Assembly (NCBI RefSeq): GCF_021502585.1
Contig: NZ_JAKFGM010000002.1
Span: 62,001-126,000 of the forward strand
From: Sphingomonas cremea
GTDB lineage: Bacteria > Pseudomonadota > Alphaproteobacteria > Sphingomonadales > Sphingomonadaceae
Direction of reading: 5' to 3'
Length of the DNA: 64,000 nt
The position numbers were made by a program, and so were the translations under genes. Shown here piece by piece: positions 42,581-51,231 of the stretch. Positions within the stretch are counted from its first letter, which is position 1, and the number at the start of each line of letters is the position of its first letter. A model generated the notes under the pieces. It was not told the DNA's origin. It ran no database searches and saw nothing but the letters and a program-made list of their open reading frames with translations.

Positions 42581-43813
42581 ATGGCGCGATCCGACGAAAT
42601 GCAAAGCCCAAGTCTTTCTACGCGCCTGGCCGCGACTAGGGCGCTGACGCTCGACCTCGCTGCGCCGCTTTCGGACGCCGACGCAACCATCCAGCCGCAT
42701 CCCGACGCTTCTCCGGCCAAATGGCATCTGGCCCATACAACCTGGTTTTTCGAAACCTTCATCCTGCGCGATTTCGTTGGGGGCCATCGGCTGCACGACG
42801 ATCGCTGGCCCTACCTGTTCAACAGCTATTACGAAGGTGAGGGCGAGCGCCATGCCCGGCCGCGGCGCGGAATGATCAGCCGCCCGAGCCTGGACGAAGT
42901 GCGCGATTGGCGCCAATCGGTCGATGCTGCGCTTCAGCGCAGCCTGCCAGGCCTGCCCGGGGAGGCGCTTAAGCTGGTCGAGCTCGGAATCCAGCATGAG
43001 CAGCAGCACCAGGAACTGTTGCTGACAGACATTCTGGCCACGTTCGCCGAAAATCCGCTTGAGCCGGCCTATGGCGAGCTTCAGCCGTCGACATGCCATG
43101 CAGTCGAACCACTGGCCTGGATCGAAGGCCGCCAAGGCCTGGTGGAAATCGGGGCGCCGGAAGATGGCTTTGCCTTCGACTGCGAGCGGCCGCGCCACCA
43201 GATCTTGCTTCACCCCCACCGCATTGCAAACGGTTGCGTCACCAACGGCGAATGGGCGGATTTCATCGCCGATGGCGGGTACCGGACGCCCGGCCTGTGG
43301 CTCAGCGAAGGCTGGGACTGGGTCCAGCGCGAGCGTATCGAGCGGCCGCTTTACTGGCACGAGGATGGCAGCCACTTCACCCTCGCCGGCTGCCGGGATG
43401 TCGACCGCGCCGCGCCGGTCGATCATGTCAGCTATTATGAAGCGGATGCCTTCGCCCGCTGGGCCGGAGCTCGACTGCCGACAGAGGCTGAATGGGAGGA
43501 CGCTTTCGCCTCCGCCGACCCGATGATTGGGCATCAGCTGGATCGTGCGGCACCGGTGCTGCCCCGCCCTGGCGGCGGGCCATATGGCGACGTCTGGCAA
43601 TGGACCGGATCGGCCTATCTTCCCTACCCCGGCTTCAAGCCTGAGGCCGGCACCGTCGGCGAATATAATGGCAAGTTCATGTGCGGGCAGTTCGTGCTGA
43701 AGGGAGCCAGCTGCGCCACGCCACGCGGCCATTCGCGACCCAGCTACCGCAATTTCTTCCCGCCGGCCGCCCGCTGGCAATTTACGGGGGTGCGCCTTGC
43801 TCAAGACGCTTGA
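42581..43813 (+). CDS. egtB: Ergothioneine sulfoxide synthase EgtB
   Basis: EgtB (410 residues) is the iron-dependent oxygenase that joins trimethylhistidine (hercynine) with a thiol donor to form the sulfoxide precursor of ergothioneine. An N-terminal DinB-like domain holds the iron histidines (KWHLAHTTWFFETF and GIQHEQQHQELLLTDIL), and a C-terminal formylglycine-enzyme-like domain spans about residues 195-405 (SYYEADAFARWAGARLPTEAEWE, WQWTGSAYLPYPGF, KGASCATPRGHSRPSYRNFFPP). It overlaps egtD by 17 bases. No egtA, egtC or egtE is present, so the thiol donor and final lyase are not determined here. Confidence 0.93.
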   Translation: MARSDEMQSPSLSTRLAATRALTLDLAAPLSDADATIQPHPDASPAKWHLAHTTWFFETFILRDFVGGHRLHDDRWPYLFNSYYEGEGERHARPRRGMISRPSLDEVRDWRQSVDAALQRSLPGLPGEALKLVELGIQHEQQHQELLLTDILATFAENPLEPAYGELQPSTCHAVEPLAWIEGRQGLVEIGAPEDGFAFDCERPRHQILLHPHRIANGCVTNGEWADFIADGGYRTPGLWLSEGWDWVQRERIERPLYWHEDGSHFTLAGCRDVDRAAPVDHVSYYEADAFARWAGARLPTEAEWEDAFASADPMIGHQLDRAAPVLPRPGGGPYGDVWQWTGSAYLPYPGFKPEAGTVGEYNGKFMCGQFVLKGASCATPRGHSRPSYRNFFPPAARWQFTGVRLAQDA

Positions 43814-44756
43814 AAAGGTCGATCCGGCGTTTCGCGCCGATGTGCTCAACGGTCTTTCGGAACCGATTCCGGCGATCCCCGCGCGCTGGTTCTACGACCG
43901 GCGCGGGTCGGAGCTGTTCGACGACATCACCCGCCTGCCAAGCTATTATCCGACGCGTACCGAAACGGCCCTACTTGAAGCGAAGATCGACGAGATCGCC
44001 CGGCTCCTCCCCAAGGAAAGCGCGGTTGTGGAATTTGGCTCGGGAAGCTCGACCAAGACGCCGATTCTGCTCCGCGCGGCCAAGCCCAAGGCATATGTGC
44101 CGATCGACATTTCGGGCGACTATCTCCGGGAAAGCGCTGCCCGCGTCGACGCGGAATTTCCGGGAATCCCCGTCCATCCGGTCGAAGCGGATTTTACGCA
44201 GGAAGTTGAGCTTCCGGTGGCAATCGGTGGCCTGCCGCGCCTCGGCTTCTTCCCGGGATCAACCATCGGCAACTTCGTGCCACAAAGCGCGACCGACCTG
44301 CTCCGCCATTTCCGGACGATCCTGTGCACTGGCGCAAGGCTGCTGATCGGAATGGACCGGGTGAAACCGATCGACCGCCTGATCGCCGCCTATGACGACC
44401 CGGAGGGCGTCACTGCCGAGTTCAACCTGAACCTGCTTCGACGGATCAATCGCGAGCTGGGCGCCGACATCCCCGTCGACGCTTTCCGTCACCAGGCGCG
44501 GTGGAACGACATGCTTGGCCGGATCGAGATGCACCTTGTCGCGATGCGCGATGTCAGTTTCGAAATCGAGGACCGCAGCTTCGACTTTGCCAAGGGCAAA
44601 TCGATCCACACCGAAAACAGCCACAAGTATGGCCCACGCGGCGCCCGCTTGCTGCTGCTGGCCGGCGGTTGGACGCCCCTCGCTGAATGGACCGATCCCG
44701 ATCAAGATTTCGCCCTGATTCTGGCCGAGGCCGAGCGCGAGCGCTTCGCCCCGTAA
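43797..44756 (+). CDS. egtD: L-histidine N-alpha-methyltransferase EgtD
   Basis: EgtD (319 residues) trimethylates histidine to hercynine using SAM. It shows the family start (PARWFYDRRGSELFDDITRLPSYYPTRTETALL), a SAM site VVEFGSGSSTKTPILL, IDISGDYLRESA, FFPGSTIGNF, GMDRVKP and C-terminal ENSHKY..LLAGGWTPLAEWTD. The TTG at 43797 is the start inside the egtB end; GGGGG lies upstream. Together with EgtB this predicts ergothioneine synthesis, an antioxidant. Confidence 0.95.
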   Translation: MLKTLEKVDPAFRADVLNGLSEPIPAIPARWFYDRRGSELFDDITRLPSYYPTRTETALLEAKIDEIARLLPKESAVVEFGSGSSTKTPILLRAAKPKAYVPIDISGDYLRESAARVDAEFPGIPVHPVEADFTQEVELPVAIGGLPRLGFFPGSTIGNFVPQSATDLLRHFRTILCTGARLLIGMDRVKPIDRLIAAYDDPEGVTAEFNLNLLRRINRELGADIPVDAFRHQARWNDMLGRIEMHLVAMRDVSFEIEDRSFDFAKGKSIHTENSHKYGPRGARLLLLAGGWTPLAEWTDPDQDFALILAEAERERFAP

Positions 44757-44807
44757 CAGCAGAAGGTCGAGATTGTGCGCCAAAGCGAGGACGGCTAAGC
44801 CTCCCCC

Positions 44808-45110
44808 ATGTATTACGCACTCTTCGGCATCGTCGACATGGTCCTGCAGATCCTCGTTTGGGTCATTATCGTGCAGATCATCCTCAGCTGGCTGGTGGCG
44901 TTCAACGTCATCAACACCAGCTCCAACTTCGTCCGCACGGTGCTTGACGCGCTCGACCGGCTGACTGCTCCGCTCTATCGACCGATCCGCAAGATCATGC
45001 CCGACTTTGGCGGAATCGATTTCTCGCCGATCGTGCTGATCCTCGCCATCCAGATCCTTAGGCGCCTGAACCAGGGGCTGATGCTTGAGACCGGCGCCAC
45101 GATATTATGA
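44808..45110 (+). CDS. YggT family membrane protein
   Basis: The 100-residue protein has two membrane helices separated by a polar loop: [25 protein letters not shown] and [16 protein letters not shown], with the YggT signature [27 protein letters not shown]. YggT proteins are widespread and poorly understood, with links to osmotic stress and to cell division or shape. It overlaps folD by four bases (ATGA). Confidence 0.9.
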   Translation: MYYALFGIVDMVLQILVWVIIVQIILSWLVAFNVINTSSNFVRTVLDALDRLTAPLYRPIRKIMPDFGGIDFSPIVLILAIQILRRLNQGLMLETGATIL

Positions 45111-45994
45111 CGGCACGGCTGATCGACGGGAAGGCCGCCGCAGCAAGCTTGAGGGCCACTGTCGCCGCCGAAGTGGCGAAATTCCGCAGCGCCACTGGCC
45201 GTTCGCCGGGCCTGGCTGTCGTCCTGGTCGGCGAAGATCCGGCCTCGGCCGTCTATGTCCGATCCAAGGGCAAGGCGACCGTCGAAGCGGGCATGCAAAG
45301 CATCGAGCATAAGCTTCCAGCCGATACGAGCGAGGCAGAGCTGCTGGCTCTGGTCGATCAGCTCAACAGCGATCCCGCGGTCGATGGCATCCTGGTCCAG
45401 CTTCCGCTGCCGCCGCAGATCGACGCGAACAAGGTCATCACCCGGATCGATCCCGACAAGGATGTCGACGGGTTCAATCCGGTCAACGCCGGGCGGCTGG
45501 CGATCGGCCTGCCCGGCTTCGTCCCCTGCACACCGCTGGGCTGCCTGAAGCTGCTACGTGCCGAACTCGGCGACCTGGCGGGCAAGCATGCGGTCGTCAT
45601 CGGCCGTTCGAACATCGTCGGCAAGCCGGTGGCGATGCTGCTGCTGGCCGAGCATTGCACCGTGACCATCGCCCACAGCCGCACGCGCAACCTGCCGGCG
45701 GTCGTGCGCCAGGCCGACATCGTCGTCGCCGCAGTCGGCCGGCCCAATATGGTGAAGGGAGACTGGCTGAAGCTCCATGCAACGGTGATCGACGTCGGCA
45801 TCAACCGCGTCGAGGGCGACGACGGCAAGAGCAGGCTCGTTGGCGACGTTGACTTTGCTTCGGCGCGGGAAATCGCGGGCGCGATCACGCCGGTGCCCGG
45901 CGGGGTCGGCCCGATGACCATCGCCTGCCTCATCCGCAACACGCTCGTCTCCGCCGCACGGCGCGACGGCTATCAATTGCCGGAGGACCTATGA
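45107..45994 (+). CDS. folD: Methylenetetrahydrofolate dehydrogenase/methenyltetrahydrofolate cyclohydrolase
   Basis: FolD (295 residues) interconverts methylene- and formyl-tetrahydrofolate in two steps. Key motifs are [16 protein letters not shown] (with catalytic lysine), [38 protein letters not shown], the Rossmann [18 protein letters not shown] and [17 protein letters not shown]. Length matches the family. It is coupled by ATGA overlaps on both sides to yggT and the following gene. Confidence 0.97.
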   Translation: MTARLIDGKAAAASLRATVAAEVAKFRSATGRSPGLAVVLVGEDPASAVYVRSKGKATVEAGMQSIEHKLPADTSEAELLALVDQLNSDPAVDGILVQLPLPPQIDANKVITRIDPDKDVDGFNPVNAGRLAIGLPGFVPCTPLGCLKLLRAELGDLAGKHAVVIGRSNIVGKPVAMLLLAEHCTVTIAHSRTRNLPAVVRQADIVVAAVGRPNMVKGDWLKLHATVIDVGINRVEGDDGKSRLVGDVDFASAREIAGAITPVPGGVGPMTIACLIRNTLVSAARRDGYQLPEDL

Positions 45995-46608
45995 TCGAAG
46001 CCCTTCTGCTTGCCGCCGCGAGCCCGGCGATGACCGCGCTCGACGCCGAACGCGCCTTCATCGCCGATGCGCAGAAGCTTGGCCAATGGACCGCGTTCCG
46101 CAAATATGCCGCCGACGATGCAGTGATGTTCGTACCGCAGCAGGTCAACGCCCAGGCTTTCCTGAAAGATCGGGCGGACCCGCCGGTCTCAGTATATTGG
46201 TGGCCAGGGAAGAGCTTCGTCAGCTGCGATGGTAGTTATGCGGTCAATACCGGTCCCTGGGTGCGCCAATGGGGCAAGGCGGTCGGCTATTTCACCACCA
46301 TTTGGAAGCGCCAGGCCGATGGCAGCTGGAAATGGATTTACGACGGCGGCGACGGCCTTGAAACGATGAGGGCCGAGGGCGGAGACATTAAGCCCCGCGT
46401 GGCGAACTGCGCCAAGACGCCCCAGGCACCGCCGCCGAAGCTCGGACTGACGCAGGGCGGCACGTCTGGCAGCGGACAAAGCGCCGATGGCACCCTGGCC
46501 TGGCGCTGGTTCGTCCGCGCCGACGGGAGCCGGACGCTCGAAGTGCTGCTATGGAACGGGAGCAGTTGGGACGCTGTCCTGAACGATGACGTCGGTCCCG
46601 CCCAATGA
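45991..46608 (+). CDS. NTF2-like (DUF4440/SnoaL-type) exported protein
   Basis: The 205-residue protein starts with a short hydrophobic stretch ([16 protein letters not shown]) that may be a signal sequence. An NTF2-like fold follows ([71 protein letters not shown]). The C-terminal part after about residue 120 is less recognisable and rich in Gly and Ser. The family has varied roles; none is suggested here. It overlaps folD and marC by four bases each. Confidence 0.75.
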   Translation: MIEALLLAAASPAMTALDAERAFIADAQKLGQWTAFRKYAADDAVMFVPQQVNAQAFLKDRADPPVSVYWWPGKSFVSCDGSYAVNTGPWVRQWGKAVGYFTTIWKRQADGSWKWIYDGGDGLETMRAEGGDIKPRVANCAKTPQAPPPKLGLTQGGTSGSGQSADGTLAWRWFVRADGSRTLEVLLWNGSSWDAVLNDDVGPAQ

Positions 46609-47240
46609 TCGAATTGTTCACCACGGCCTTCGTGACGCTGGCGGTGATCATCGACCCGCCCGGCTGCGCGCCGATCTTCGCTTCGCTGACTAGCGGCACT
46701 ACCCTGGCGCATCGCCGAAAGATGGCGATCCGATCGTCCGCCGTCGCATGGGGCATATTGGTTTTCTTTGCCCTGCTGGGCGAGCCATTGCTCCGGACGC
46801 TGGGGGTCAGCCTGTCTGCCTTCCGCGTCGCCGGGGGAATCATGCTGTTCATCATCGCGCTGGAGATGGTGTTCGAAAAGCGCACGGAGCGGCGCGAGGA
46901 ACGGGCCAAGGAGATTGAAGGCACGCCAGAGGCCGACGATATTTCGGTCTTCCCGATGGCCATCCCGATGATCGCAGGGCCGGGATCGATCGCGTCGATC
47001 ATGCTGCTGTCGGCTCGCGCCAACGGCACTTTCGAGGGGCTGATTGTTCTCGGCGCAATGACGGCAGTCATTGTATTGACGTTCCTGGCGCTGCTGCTTG
47101 CCGGGCCGCTGATGAAGCTGATCGGCGCCAAGCTGGAGGCGATGATCACGCGCATCCTTGGGGTGATCCTTGCCGCGCTCGCAGCCCAATTCGTGATTGA
47201 CGGCCTGGAGCGAAGCCTGCCCGGGCTGGCCGGGGCCTAA
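46605..47240 (+). CDS. MarC family integral membrane protein
   Basis: The 211-residue protein has about six membrane helices and MarC features: FVTLAVIIDPPGCAPIFASLTSG near the start, FRVAGGIMLFIIALEMVFEKR and the FPMAIPMIAGPGSIASIMLLSA repeat. MarC proteins are uncharacterised transporters; they are no longer believed to be multiple-antibiotic-resistance factors. Its stop shares four bases (CTAA) with the convergent GT-C-like gene. Confidence 0.9.
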   Translation: MIELFTTAFVTLAVIIDPPGCAPIFASLTSGTTLAHRRKMAIRSSAVAWGILVFFALLGEPLLRTLGVSLSAFRVAGGIMLFIIALEMVFEKRTERREERAKEIEGTPEADDISVFPMAIPMIAGPGSIASIMLLSARANGTFEGLIVLGAMTAVIVLTFLALLLAGPLMKLIGAKLEAMITRILGVILAALAAQFVIDGLERSLPGLAGA

Positions 47241-49048
47241 CCCACGACCTTCCACATCTGGAACGGCGAATTCTTGGGCAGCGGGATCGGCTGCAGCCAG
47301 GACGGGACCTGGCCCTTGATCAACTGACCGTAGAAGCCCTTCGGTGCCTCGGCCATGAAGATGGTTGCCGTCGACATGTTCGGGCAAATCAGAAGATAAT
47401 CGCTGCGATATTCGCGGATGATGCGATGCGCCTGTGCCTCGTCGCCGCGAAAGGCCTTCATGACATCGGCGATCGCCTGGTCGTTGCGGTGGTAGGGTCC
47501 GCCGACGGCGTCATGATGGGTCGCGACGATTAGGCGCGGTCCCAGGTCGATGAAGGTGAAGACCATTCCCTTGGGCTGTCGCTGGATCGGCGCTAGCGCC
47601 GCCAGGCTGGGACAGAGCCGATTGGCTTGGGCGACCTTGGCCCTCACTCCGCCCTGACTTTCCTGAGGAATGAGTTGCAGCGCCACCGGAACCGCGGCTC
47701 CGACCCCCAACAGGACCAGCACGACCGCCGCTGCGTGTAGCCATAGCTTGGGAGACTCCATCCAGCGCCCAGCGAACAGGACGATGAGCGCCGTCGCCGC
47801 GGGCAATGCCATCATCTGGGCCGCGGGGGCTGCCCGCATCTGCCAGAACAGAAGCGCCAGGGCGGCAACCGATGGCAGCGCCACGGCCAGCGTCCGGTAC
47901 AGCAAGTCGCGGCCGTCCGGTCCCAACCTGGCCGCCTTCCAGACCAGGAACGCCCAGCCGATCAGGGCGGTGACTGGCAGTGCCACCGCGGTGCCGCCAA
48001 TTCGCCACCCGTGGCGATAGAAGGGCCGGGCTTCGCGGACATGGTCCAACCACAACGTCGTCGCTTCGGGCGAGACCCCCTCCAACCGCTGCAGGCAGTG
48101 CGGCCAGGCCAAGGCGTGGAAGCCGGCCAGGAGGCCGCCAGCGACCACTGCCACGCCAAGCCGAGCTTTCCAGCTTTCAAGTCTGAGTAGCGCCAGCCCA
48201 AACATTGCCGCCCCGCCGAGGGCCGCGTCGCTAAGCCACACCGGCGACAGTGCGTCGCACACCGCGTGACGATTGGCGTAGGAAGCGAAGATCAAGAAAC
48301 CGAGGCAAGTCGTCGCCACCAGCGAACCTGCATAAGCCGCAAGCCGCCGGCGCTGCTCGCGATCGGCCACCCACAGCAGCACCGTGGCGCCGCCGAGCAA
48401 GGCGAGGTAAATCATCATTTCGAGGCCGATTGCCAGCGAAAGCCCGCTTGCAATGCCGAGCACCGCGCCACCGCGAGCGCGCCTGGGGTCGGCCATTCCG
48501 GCAATTGCAACGCCGAGCAGGGCCAATTGCCAGCCATGGTGGTCGATCCGGAGCGGCGCGAACATGCCGATGGTCGAATAGGCGGACAACAGGCCGATTA
48601 GCGGCAGCGGCCAGGCCTTTTCGCTGACGAGCCGCTTCATGGTCAAAGCCAGAGCGAACATCAGCAAGAGCAATGGCAGCAGCGGTGCCACCGCCACGGC
48701 GATCCGTTCCGCATCGGCGCCGCCCACCAGTGGCCTCATCAGCAGGATGATTCCGGCAATCGGCAGGTCGACCAGCCGCGACCAGTGGATATTCCCTCCC
48801 CCGTGCGCGGGGTCGAAGCGATGCTGGGTGAGGTCGAACCAGCCTTGCCCGCCCAGCCACGCCCGGACCTGGGCCAATCGAAGATTATCGTCGGTATCGG
48901 GCAAGGCGAAAGCATGAATGGAACCCGACCGGCCAGCGATGACGACCACGACATAGGTCAGCCAGGCGAGGACCAGCATCAACCGCCAGTGACGGAAGAA
49001 AGGATCGGCCACCTTGGCCTGCAACTTCGCAAAACGATCTTCGGTCAT
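47237..49048 (-). CDS. GT-C-like multi-helix membrane protein (STT3-like N-terminus), group 1
   Basis: The 603-residue protein has 12 or so membrane helices and a soluble C-terminal part. After the first helix it reads LPDTDDNLRLAQVRAWLGGQGWFDLTQHRFDP, then GGNIHWSRLVDLPIAG. This aspartate pair and HWSRLVDLP resemble the first periplasmic loop of STT3/AglB/PglB and other GT-C glycosyltransferases, which use lipid-linked sugars. The acceptor is unknown. I take the start MTEDRFAKL at 49048; the frame is open 22 codons further up. It diverges from GtrA, suggesting a partner in glycan transfer. Confidence 0.75.
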   Translation of the reverse strand: MTEDRFAKLQAKVADPFFRHWRLMLVLAWLTYVVVVIAGRSGSIHAFALPDTDDNLRLAQVRAWLGGQGWFDLTQHRFDPAHGGGNIHWSRLVDLPIAGIILLMRPLVGGADAERIAVAVAPLLPLLLLMFALALTMKRLVSEKAWPLPLIGLLSAYSTIGMFAPLRIDHHGWQLALLGVAIAGMADPRRARGGAVLGIASGLSLAIGLEMMIYLALLGGATVLLWVADREQRRRLAAYAGSLVATTCLGFLIFASYANRHAVCDALSPVWLSDAALGGAAMFGLALLRLESWKARLGVAVVAGGLLAGFHALAWPHCLQRLEGVSPEATTLWLDHVREARPFYRHGWRIGGTAVALPVTALIGWAFLVWKAARLGPDGRDLLYRTLAVALPSVAALALLFWQMRAAPAAQMMALPAATALIVLFAGRWMESPKLWLHAAAVVLVLLGVGAAVPVALQLIPQESQGGVRAKVAQANRLCPSLAALAPIQRQPKGMVFTFIDLGPRLIVATHHDAVGGPYHRNDQAIADVMKAFRGDEAQAHRIIREYRSDYLLICPNMSTATIFMAEAPKGFYGQLIKGQVPSWLQPIPLPKNSPFQMWKVVG

Positions 49049-49118
49049 CCCACCCCGCAAACACTCGGCCGAAATTCGAAGATTGTGTCCTAGCGGCAAG
49101 CCACTAGAGAGCAAGCCG

Positions 49119-49541
49119 ATGATCCAGTCGGCCCTACATTCACTCGATCCCGAGCGCCGGACGGTTTTGCTCCAGCTCGTTCGCTATGCCCTGGCGGGGC
49201 TGGCTATCACGCTTGCCGCCGCTGCAAGCTATTGGGCCATCGCGGATCTTCTGCACGTGGATCCGATGCTAAGCTATACCATCGTCTTCATTATCTTTTC
49301 CGGCATCAGCTACGTCACCCATGGCGAATTCAGCTTCAAGGGACACGGCGAACGCGATCGCCATCATGTCCGGATGGGCCGTTTCTTCGCCATCAACGTG
49401 CTGGGATTCCTGGTCAACCAGGGCTTCATCTGGGTATTGGTCAAGCAATTGGGAGGTCCGACCTGGTGGCCGACCATCCCGATGGTTTTCGTAACGCCGC
49501 TATTGACCTTCGCCCTCCATCGCCGCTTCGTCTACGCATGA
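49119..49541 (+). CDS. GtrA family membrane protein, group 1
   Basis: The 140-residue protein has four membrane helices and the GtrA pattern: [69 protein letters not shown]. GtrA proteins are linked to flipping undecaprenyl-phosphate-sugars across the inner membrane. The protein is about 55-60% identical (by eye) to that at 60703 and shares a 22-residue stretch starting [11 protein letters not shown]. It overlaps the following glycosyltransferase by four bases. Confidence 0.9.
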   Translation: MIQSALHSLDPERRTVLLQLVRYALAGLAITLAAAASYWAIADLLHVDPMLSYTIVFIIFSGISYVTHGEFSFKGHGERDRHHVRMGRFFAINVLGFLVNQGFIWVLVKQLGGPTWWPTIPMVFVTPLLTFALHRRFVYA

Positions 49542-50500
49542 GCACCGTCGAACTCAGCCTGGTCATGCCGGTCAAGGACGAGGAGGCGGCGATCGGCCCT
49601 TGCCTCGCGCGATTGATCCCGGTTCTTGAGGCAATGGACGACCCGGTCGCCCGCTCATTCGAAATTTTGTTCGTCGATGACGGCAGCAGCGACACAACGC
49701 TGGAAGTGATCCGCAAGACCAATGCCGCCGACCCGCGAATTCGCGGCATTTCGCTGTCGCGCAATTTCGGCAAGGAGGCGGCGCTTTCGGCCGGGCTCGA
49801 CGCGGCTCGTGGGAAAGCGGTGGTCCCGCTCGACGTCGATCTCCAGGATCCGCCCGAGGCGCTGCCGAAGATGGTGGCCAAGTGGCGCGACGGCTTCGAC
49901 GTCGTCTATGGCGTCCGCGATAACCGGGAGAGCGACAGCCTGCCGAAACGGATTACCGCCGACTTCTACTATCGCGCGCATAACTGGCTTTCGAACGACA
50001 AGATCCCGGAACATGCCGGCGATTTCCGCCTGCTCGACCGCCGGGTCGTGGACGTCATCCGCCAGATGCCGGAACGCAATCGCTTCATGAAGGGGCTGTT
50101 CGCCTGGGCCGGCTTCCGCCAGGCCGCGGTCAGCTACCATCGCGAGGAACGCAAGGTCGGCAAGACCAAGTTCAATTACTGGAAGCTATGGACTCTGGCG
50201 ATCGACGGCATCACGTCGGCCTCGACCATTCCCCTGCGTATCTGGAGCTACCTCGGGGCGCTCGTCGCCCTTGGTGCGCTGGGCTATGCGGTTTTCATCA
50301 TCATCCGAACGCTGATCTCGGGAATCCAGGTCCCCGGCTATGCCTCATTGATGGTCGCGATCCTGTTCCTCGGCGGCCTCCAGCTCCTCTCGCTCGGCGT
50401 GCTCGGCGAATATGTCGGCCGGATCCTGACCGAGACCAAGGGCCGGCCTCTCTATGTCGTGCGCGAACGCATCGGCGACGCTGACGGACCGGGGCTCTAA
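49538..50500 (+). CDS. Family-2 polyprenyl-phosphate glycosyltransferase, group 1
   Basis: The 320-residue enzyme has a GT2 catalytic domain (residues 1-220: VELSLVMPVKDEEAAIGP, EILFVDDGSSDTTLEVI, VVPLDVDLQDPPEALPKM, RNRFMKGLFAWAGF) and two C-terminal membrane helices. The form matches GtrB/ArnC/DPM1-like enzymes that transfer a sugar from UDP-sugar to polyprenyl phosphate on the cytoplasmic side. With the adjacent GtrA it fits a lipid-linked sugar module. The ATG overlaps GtrA's stop (ATGA), and its end overlaps the methyltransferase start by one base. Confidence 0.92.
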   Translation: MSTVELSLVMPVKDEEAAIGPCLARLIPVLEAMDDPVARSFEILFVDDGSSDTTLEVIRKTNAADPRIRGISLSRNFGKEAALSAGLDAARGKAVVPLDVDLQDPPEALPKMVAKWRDGFDVVYGVRDNRESDSLPKRITADFYYRAHNWLSNDKIPEHAGDFRLLDRRVVDVIRQMPERNRFMKGLFAWAGFRQAAVSYHREERKVGKTKFNYWKLWTLAIDGITSASTIPLRIWSYLGALVALGALGYAVFIIIRTLISGIQVPGYASLMVAILFLGGLQLLSLGVLGEYVGRILTETKGRPLYVVRERIGDADGPGL

Positions 50501-51231
50501 TGGAGCGCAAAGTCTATGAGCAAATGGCCCAGCTCGATAGCCGGCACTGGTGGTTCACGGCGCGGCGCCGAATATTGGACGGGGTTATCGAGCGGATCGT
50601 CAAGCCGCCGAGGGGCGCTCGCATCCTCGAACTGGGCGCAGGCACCGGCCACAACCTTGCCATGCTGTCGCGCTTCGGAGAAATCGAGGCCAGCGAGCTT
50701 GACCCGGTAGCACGCGAGCTTGCAAGCGAACGGCTCGGCCGGCCGGTAGTCGAGGCAGCGCTGCCCGATCTGTCGATGTTCCCCGCCCACTCCTATGACA
50801 TGATCGCGCTCCTGGACGTGCTCGAACACGTCCCCGACGACAAGGGATCGCTGGCTGCCATTCACGAGCGGCTGAAGCCCGACGGCGCGCTATTGCTGAC
50901 GGTACCGATCAATCCCTGGATGTGGAGCGCGCACGACGTCGCCCATCATCATCATCGCCGCTATCGCAAGGGCGAGATCCGCAAGCTGGCCCTCGACACA
51001 GGCTATGACATCGAGCTGCTTTCACCCTTCAACAGCCTGCTATTCCCGCCGATCGCCTTGGTCCGGGCCATCGGCAAGCTGACCGGCAAGGACGACAGCG
51101 ACGACGCCATGCCGTCCCCTGCGATCAACAAGGCCCTTGACCTTATCTTTGGGCTGGAACGGTCGCTGATTGGGCGGGTACCGATGCCGCTGGGCGTGTC
51201 GCTGGTGGCGGTGCTTCGCCGCCCCCGCTGA
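50500..51231 (+). CDS. Class I SAM-dependent methyltransferase, group 1
   Basis: The 243-residue protein has motif I ILELGAGTGHNLAMLS and motif post-II MIALLDVLEHVPDDKGSLAAI, then LKPDGALLLTVPINPWMWSAHDVAHHHHRRYRKGEIRKL, a form common in O-antigen and glycolipid gene clusters. A C-terminal hydrophobic part (SLLFPPIALVRAIGKL) could touch the membrane. It may methylate a sugar or lipid intermediate. Its last 89 bases overlap the convergent GT-C-like gene. Confidence 0.88.
   Translation: MERKVYEQMAQLDSRHWWFTARRRILDGVIERIVKPPRGARILELGAGTGHNLAMLSRFGEIEASELDPVARELASERLGRPVVEAALPDLSMFPAHSYDMIALLDVLEHVPDDKGSLAAIHERLKPDGALLLTVPINPWMWSAHDVAHHHHRRYRKGEIRKLALDTGYDIELLSPFNSLLFPPIALVRAIGKLTGKDDSDDAMPSPAINKALDLIFGLERSLIGRVPMPLGVSLVAVLRRPR

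Noticed and set aside
42482-43849. 455-codon frame antisense to egtB
   Set aside because: egtB shows iron-binding and C-terminal family motifs; the antisense product shows none.
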